Shown in pieces: positions 63,101 through 64,000 of a stretch of DNA of 64,000 bases (the stretch's first letter is position 1; every line of letters starts with the position of its first letter). The stretch comes from Nematostella vectensis (lineage: Eukaryota > Cnidaria > Anthozoa > Actiniaria > Edwardsiidae), in assembly GCF_932526225.1 (NCBI RefSeq), contig NC_064043.1, positions 13,328,085 to 13,392,084 of the forward strand, given 5' to 3'. The notes beneath the pieces were generated by a model. It had not been told where the DNA came from. It searched no databases and saw only the letters and a program-made list of their open reading frames with translations. A program made the position numbers and the translations under genes.

Positions 63101-63394
63101 TAATCCATTTTTAGACTGCAATTTCTTTATGATACTTTCATGAATGGTTAGGAACTCTGTTTCACTTGTGCTGCAAAGAAGGAAGCCAAGACAATTGACC
63201 AACCAAATTCGAGTTTCCACGAATGAAAAGCCTTTAGCTTTTTTCACTTACCAACATTTAGACTGCTTGGGATATTTTGAAAGTCATATGCACAACATTA
63301 GATTGAACTTGGTGGACTTACAATTGGATGGGCATAAAGAGTTCACTGTTCTCAATTTCTTCTTTTCCTTGTAATAGGTCCACAATATCCAGCA
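22875..63394 (-). CDS. DOCK: DOCK-family Rac guanine nucleotide exchange factor, partial (41 exons visible)
   Basis: DOCK proteins load GTP onto Rac-type GTPases through a DHR2 domain and bind phosphoinositides through DHR1. Exons in gene order are 63322-63394, 63085-63170, 62921-62964, 62747-62828, 61854-62077, 61170-61346, 60611-60776, 60286-60380, 59272-59456, 58873-58954, 58660-58712, 57871-57976, 56575-56645, 56327-56445, 55682-55809, 55209-55304, 54878-55071, 54157-54232, 53973-54073, 53368-53426, 52438-52586, 52260-52348, 50819-50923, 50465-50522, 50219-50259, 49825-49915, 31391-31492, 30831-30920, 30573-30677, 30268-30354, 30144-30198, 29871-29952, 29664-29748, 29245-29331, 28771-29031, 28184-28330, 27044-27108, 25956-26037, 25035-25336, 24412-24655, 22875-23849. 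Phases agree throughout, giving 1,838 codons. Some blocks resemble DOCK3/4 ([21 protein letters not shown]) and others DOCK1/2/5 ([10 protein letters not shown]), so it is an A/B-type DOCK. The SH3 end lies outside the window. Confidence 0.93.
23850..24411 (-). other. DOCK intron 40, no feature seen
   Basis: The intron between exons 40 and 41 has a GTAAGATG donor and a TGTTCCAG acceptor. It holds no recognisable repeat or RNA gene. Short open frames in it are unsupported. Confidence 0.5.
24782..25060 (-). repeat. 72-bp repeat, 4 copies, each copying the exon 39 donor
   Basis: The last copy (near 25030-25060) includes the true 3' end of exon 39 and its donor AGAAG|GTAATC. Three further copies lie in the intron below it and repeat the boundary with few changes (minus sense ATACGCGGACAGAAGGTAAT). 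They also carry a second donor-like CTGGTAAGAAC where the exon copy reads CTGGCATGATC. The unit contains CACGTGAC and a CCAAT-like GCCAATAAAT phrase. Confidence 0.85.
25583..25890 (-). repeat. 55-bp minisatellite in DOCK intron 38
   Basis: About 5.5 copies of a 55-bp unit with phrases CCCTGAAGGTCGAGTTATTG and GATATGACTCGAAATCATGA occur between exons 38 and 39. Copies differ by substitutions plus a deletion in the penultimate copy (about 25845). No splice-site capture is evident. Confidence 0.85.
26172..26990 (-). repeat. 23-bp minisatellite in DOCK intron 37
   Basis: About 35 copies of a unit around CATGTCACGCACACAGTTGC plus CAA run between exons 37 and 38. Subfamilies (TTGCCAA, TTTCCAA, and TTGTCATACACTCAG variants) alternate in short runs, indicating local higher-order duplication. 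Open frames of up to 322 codons arise only because the unit has no stop codon. Confidence 0.93.
27342..28225 (-). repeat. 48-bp minisatellite that repeats the exon 36 3' end and donor
   Basis: About 18 copies of a 48-bp unit start within the end of exon 36 and fill the adjoining intron. In gene sense each unit reads [16 protein letters not shown]. Most contain CAG|GTAACC, the same donor used at the exon 36 end (28184). The unit length is a multiple of three, and the DOCK frame stays open through about 11 units down to 27656. Confidence 0.92.
28184..50923 (-). CDS. DOCK: DOCK exons 23-36: DHR2 (Rac exchange) domain
   Basis: Fourteen exons encode the catalytic DHR2 domain, about residues 820-1283 of the visible protein. 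Landmarks are [163 protein letters not shown] and LMPFHHKM. The domain is split by an 18.3-kb minisatellite intron between exons 26 (49825-49915) and 27 (31391-31492). All junctions keep frame. Confidence 0.93.
29427..29640 (-). repeat. 22-bp minisatellite next to the exon 33 donor
   Basis: About 9-10 copies of GTGTGGGCCACAGAGGAAAG-type units end about 24 bp before the donor side of exon 33 (29664). Alternating GGCCACAGAGG and GTGCGACAGAGG variants are present. Confidence 0.9.
30976..31165 (-). repeat. 36-bp G-rich minisatellite in DOCK intron 27
   Basis: About five copies of a unit with phrases GTAATGGCGGGAGGGGGTGG and AGTGGGGGTGTTAATT occur. The plus strand has several G-runs per unit and could form G-quadruplexes; the transcript carries the C-rich strand. 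Confidence 0.88.
31493..49706 (-). repeat. 20-bp minisatellite, about 910 units, filling DOCK intron 26
   Basis: The unit is ACAAGCACAAAGATTCAACG on the plus strand. From 31501 to about 49700 it never loses 20-bp register: every 60 bases is exactly three units, so there is no net indel in 18.2 kb. Variation is mostly in the two bases after AGAT (TC, AC, CC, GT, TT), plus AGATTCAGTG, AGATTCGACTGCAA, ACAAACACAA and ACAAGCTCAA variants. The low edge abuts the 3' splice site of exon 27, whose acceptor (CTTTGTGCAG in gene sense) is itself a modified unit. The high edge stops about 118 bp from the exon 26 donor. Blocks are duplicated at offsets such as 420, 560, 5,160 and 5,940 bp. Open frames in it are repeat artefacts. 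Confidence 0.97.
49781..49795 (+). repeat. C homopolymer near the exon 26 donor
   Basis: A run of about 14 C lies between the end of the 20-bp array and exon 26. A longer C run occurs at about 53932-53952 in DOCK intron 19. Confidence 0.85.
50260..50818 (-). other. Introns 23 and 24 of DOCK around exon 24
   Basis: Apart from exon 24 (50465-50522) this holds a pyrimidine-rich tract on the plus strand (50575-50815, CTTCTCC-type). There is also a three-copy CACGTGATA/CAGTCACGTG phrase near 50415-50455. I see no other feature. Confidence 0.5.
50937..51906 (-). repeat. 26-bp minisatellite next to the exon 23 acceptor
   Basis: About 37 copies of a 26-bp unit (phrase GGTATATACGGGACAGTCGT plus TCGATA) begin about 15 bp from the acceptor of exon 23 (50923). 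The boundary sequence GACAGACTGCGATAAG resembles the unit phrase GACAGTCGTTCGATAGG, so the array may derive from the splice site. The consensus has no CT on the plus strand, so no AG in gene sense. The 382-codon frame through it is a period artefact (26 x 3). Confidence 0.93.
51937..52265 (-). repeat. 32-bp and 29-bp repeat carrying the exon 22 donor
   Basis: About ten copies of a unit beginning GACGACTCACGTGTCGTAT follow each other. The last member, GACCACTCACATGTCGTGG, is the true exon 22 3' end and donor (gene sense CACGACAT|GTGAGTGGTC). Each intronic unit therefore repeats a GTGAGT donor-like site. The three copies nearest the exon are 29 bp and the others 32 bp. Confidence 0.88.
52260..59456 (-). 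CDS. DOCK: DOCK exons 9-22: helical (ARM-like) middle region
   Basis: Fourteen exons encode the alpha-helical scaffold between DHR1 and DHR2. Recognisable pieces are [48 protein letters not shown] (exon 58660-58712), [62 protein letters not shown] and [18 protein letters not shown]. Two of these exons, 53973-54073 and 52438-52586, end at GC rather than GT donors. Exon 58660-58712 is only 53 bp and was found by phase and homology. Confidence 0.87.
52587..53367 (-). other. DOCK intron 20, no feature recognised
   Basis: A 780-bp intron between exons 20 and 21. Both strands carry open frames of about 76-103 codons with no recognisable content. I see no repeat array here, which is unusual for this gene. 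Confidence 0.45.
53427..53972 (-). other. DOCK intron 19 with GC donor and poly-C run
   Basis: This intron starts in gene sense with GCAAGA at 53972 and ends with TCTAACAG before 53426. It holds a C homopolymer of about 20 bases (53932-53952) and otherwise nothing recognised. Confidence 0.6.
54425..54850 (-). repeat. CAT/ATC-rich trinucleotide array in DOCK intron 17
   Basis: Imperfect CATCATCAC and GTCATCGGCACC units extend to about 30 bp from the exon 17 donor (54877). In gene sense, reading through the donor stays open and gives a long Asp/Asn-rich stretch, but this is the intron. Confidence 0.88.
55287..55640 (-). repeat. AAC/AAT-rich repeats with copies of the exon 16 acceptor
   Basis: Arrays of AACAAT, AACAATG and AACAAC units are interrupted by copies of the exon 16 acceptor region. 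The true site is at 55287-55321 and a close copy at 55505-55540 (plus strand phrase TCATCCGTCTCATCTTAGGA). Two more degraded pieces occur near 55433 and 55576. In gene sense the close copy lies upstream of the real acceptor. Confidence 0.8.
55977..56326 (+). mobile_element. tRNA-Glu-derived SINE, second family, ending at the exon 14 donor
   Basis: The head reads GGTGGCCTAATGGTTAGTAC (A box), CTTCTCACCGC (Glu-like anticodon arm) and a weakened B box AATTCGAACCTC. The body contains GCTAAAGAACCCGTGTGC, similar in layout to the other SINE family, and the tail is ATT/ATC-rich. The tail runs directly into the donor of DOCK exon 14 (donor bases 56325-56326). It is antisense to DOCK. Confidence 0.8.
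56728..57415 (-). repeat. 38-bp minisatellite with a 131-bp higher-order unit in DOCK intron 12
   Basis: Units built from CCACCCACAATAAAAGTCAC and CTCCCACAATAAATGCTA fill most of the intron between exons 12 and 13. A longer block marked by AAACGCAACC recurs 131 bp apart (56940 and 57071), showing secondary duplication. Confidence 0.9.
57590..57842 (-). repeat. 15-bp TCATCATCACCATTG array beside the exon 12 donor
   Basis: Simple CAT-rich DNA becomes a regular 15-bp array from about 57686, with about ten copies of TCATCATCACCATTG, and ends about 28 bp from exon 12 (57871). Confidence 0.92.
58302..58655 (+). mobile_element. tRNA-Glu-derived SINE, copy 2, ending at the exon 11 donor
   Basis: This is nearly the same sequence as the SINE at 22172-22550: GGTGGCCTAGTGTGTTAGCG head, B box GGTTCGAATCC, and body with GTAAAAGAACCACTGGGGAC. 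It lacks about 25 bp after the head relative to copy 1. Its A-rich tail ends within about 3 bp of the donor of DOCK exon 11 (58658-58659). It is antisense to DOCK. Confidence 0.9.
59495..60245 (-). repeat. 25-bp minisatellite in DOCK intron 8
   Basis: About 30 copies of AACACATTGTATTCATGGTA plus AACCG occur in the intron between exons 8 and 9. A longer two-copy block with AACATATCTTATTTATTG is found near 59545 and 59660. The array starts about 40 bp from the exon 9 acceptor. Confidence 0.92.
60286..62077 (-). CDS. DOCK: DOCK exons 5-8: DHR1 (C2-like, phosphoinositide-binding) domain
   Basis: Exons 61854-62077, 61170-61346, 60611-60776 and 60286-60380 encode [94 protein letters not shown] and [12 protein letters not shown]. 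This is the DHR1 signature that targets DOCK1-type proteins to PIP3-rich membrane. The domain covers about residues 95 to 290 of the visible protein. Confidence 0.93.
60840..61140 (-). other. DOCK intron 6, simple-sequence rich
   Basis: The intron between exons 6 and 7 holds TCATTATC/ATCTTC-type and AACAACA-type simple sequence (60900-61100) and nothing else I recognise. Confidence 0.5.
61347..61853 (-). other. DOCK intron 5, no feature recognised
   Basis: The intron between exons 5 and 6 is about 500 bp. Degenerate ACAAGT/CCAGTCCAACAAG-type phrases (61390-61640) might be an eroded repeat. No gene is seen. Confidence 0.4.
62224..62537 (-). mobile_element. tRNA-Glu-like SINE with its head amplified in tandem
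   Basis: In minus sense a tRNA-Glu-like head (CTCTCACCA then GGGTTCGAGTCCC as B box) is followed by a pyrimidine-rich body ending near 62224. The head part (62338-62537) is present five times as a 41-bp tandem unit with phrases CTGTGGTGAGAGGCACAGGC and ACTACAGAGCGACCGGGAA on the plus strand. Only the innermost copy is joined to the B box. It lies in DOCK intron 4. Confidence 0.78.
62747..63394 (-). CDS. DOCK: DOCK exons 1-4 of this window: region before DHR1
   Basis: Four small exons (63322-63394, 63085-63170, 62921-62964, 62747-62828) encode [12 protein letters not shown], then [37 protein letters not shown] and [18 protein letters not shown]. These match the DOCK segment that leads into the C2-like DHR1 domain. 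The first visible exon begins with two bases of a split codon, so at least one exon lies upstream beyond 64000. Donors and acceptors are GT-AG. Confidence 0.9.
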
Positions 63395-63409
63395 CTGGAA
63401 GAAAGGAAT

Positions 63410-64000
63410 AAATGTGGATAAGATGCAATGAGCGGGTTTGATGAATATCTGGATAAGATGAATAAAGCCATGGGATTAATATCTGGACAACATGCAATGA
63501 AGGAATGGAATAATTATCTGGACAAGATCCAATGAAGGAATGGGGTGAACATCTCGATAAGATGATATGAAGGAATGGGGTGAACATCTCGATAAGATGA
63601 TATGAAGGAATGGGGTGAACATCTCGATAAGATGATATGAAGGAATGGGGTGAACATCTCGATAAGATGATATGAAGAAATGGGGTGAATATCTGGACAA
63701 GATGCAATGAAGGAATGGGGTGAACATCTCGATAAGATGATATGAAGGAATGGGGTGAACATCTCGATAAGATGATATGAAGGAATGGGGTGAACATCTC
63801 GATAAGATGATATGAAGGAATGGGGTGAACATCTCGATAAGATGATATGAAGGAATGGGGTGAACATCTCGATAAGATGATATGAAGGAATGGGGTGAAT
63901 ATCTTGACAAGAAGCAATGAAGGAATGGGGTGAACATCTCGATAAGATGAAATGAAGGAATGGGGTGAACATCTCGATAAGATGATATGAAGGAATGGGG
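63410..64000 (-). repeat. 35-bp minisatellite upstream of the first visible DOCK exon
   Basis: About 15 copies of a 35-bp unit (AAGGAATGGGGTGAACATCT and CGATAAGATGATATG) run to the window end. The copies nearest the exon are more divergent and begin within about 15 bp of the exon acceptor at 63394. Two interior copies share a variant, TATCTGGACAAGATGCAATG. Open frames across it are artefacts. Confidence 0.93.

Overview
The window comes from an intron-rich animal genome, most likely an invertebrate. It holds three recognisable nuclear genes with consensus GT-AG introns, four tRNA-Glu-derived SINEs and exceptional amounts of minisatellite DNA. The protein sequences would suit a cnidarian such as an anthozoan, but I cannot prove the species from the sequence.

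Layout: (1) 1147-1395, minus strand: a one-exon gene for the small cytochrome bc1 subunit QP-C (UQCRQ-like). (2) 1815-13400, plus strand: an 18-exon P4-ATPase of the ATP10 class. I rebuilt it exon by exon with consistent phases (about 1,259 aa). It lies head to head with UQCRQ across a 419-bp region carrying a YY1-like site and two CCAAT boxes. (3) 14224-20810: an intergenic 45-bp minisatellite of about 146 copies that is open on both strands, followed by small inverted-repeat elements and a SINE. (4) 22875-63394, minus strand: at least 41 exons of a DOCK-family Rac guanine nucleotide exchange factor (1,838 codons visible). It covers DHR1, the helical middle, DHR2 and a proline-rich tail; the N-terminal part, with the expected SH3 domain, lies beyond position 64000. 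ATP10 and DOCK converge on the 45-bp array.

The most striking feature is the repeat content of the DOCK introns. One intron (31493-49824) is 18.3 kb long, about 99 percent of it a 20-bp minisatellite of about 910 units. The array keeps perfect 20-bp register from end to end and its edge is the 3' splice site itself. Several other arrays have units that copy an exon-intron boundary: a 48-bp array with the exon 36 donor, a 72-bp array with the exon 39 donor, a 32-bp array with the exon 22 donor, and probably a 26-bp array built on the exon 23 acceptor. Two SINEs end within a few bases of donors, and two introns appear to use GC donors. Together these suggest that tandem duplication seeded at splice junctions has shaped this gene.

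Functionally the three genes are unrelated: mitochondrial respiration, lipid flipping at membranes, and Rac activation for cytoskeletal control. I see no prokaryotic operon logic, CRISPR array or intact autonomous transposon.
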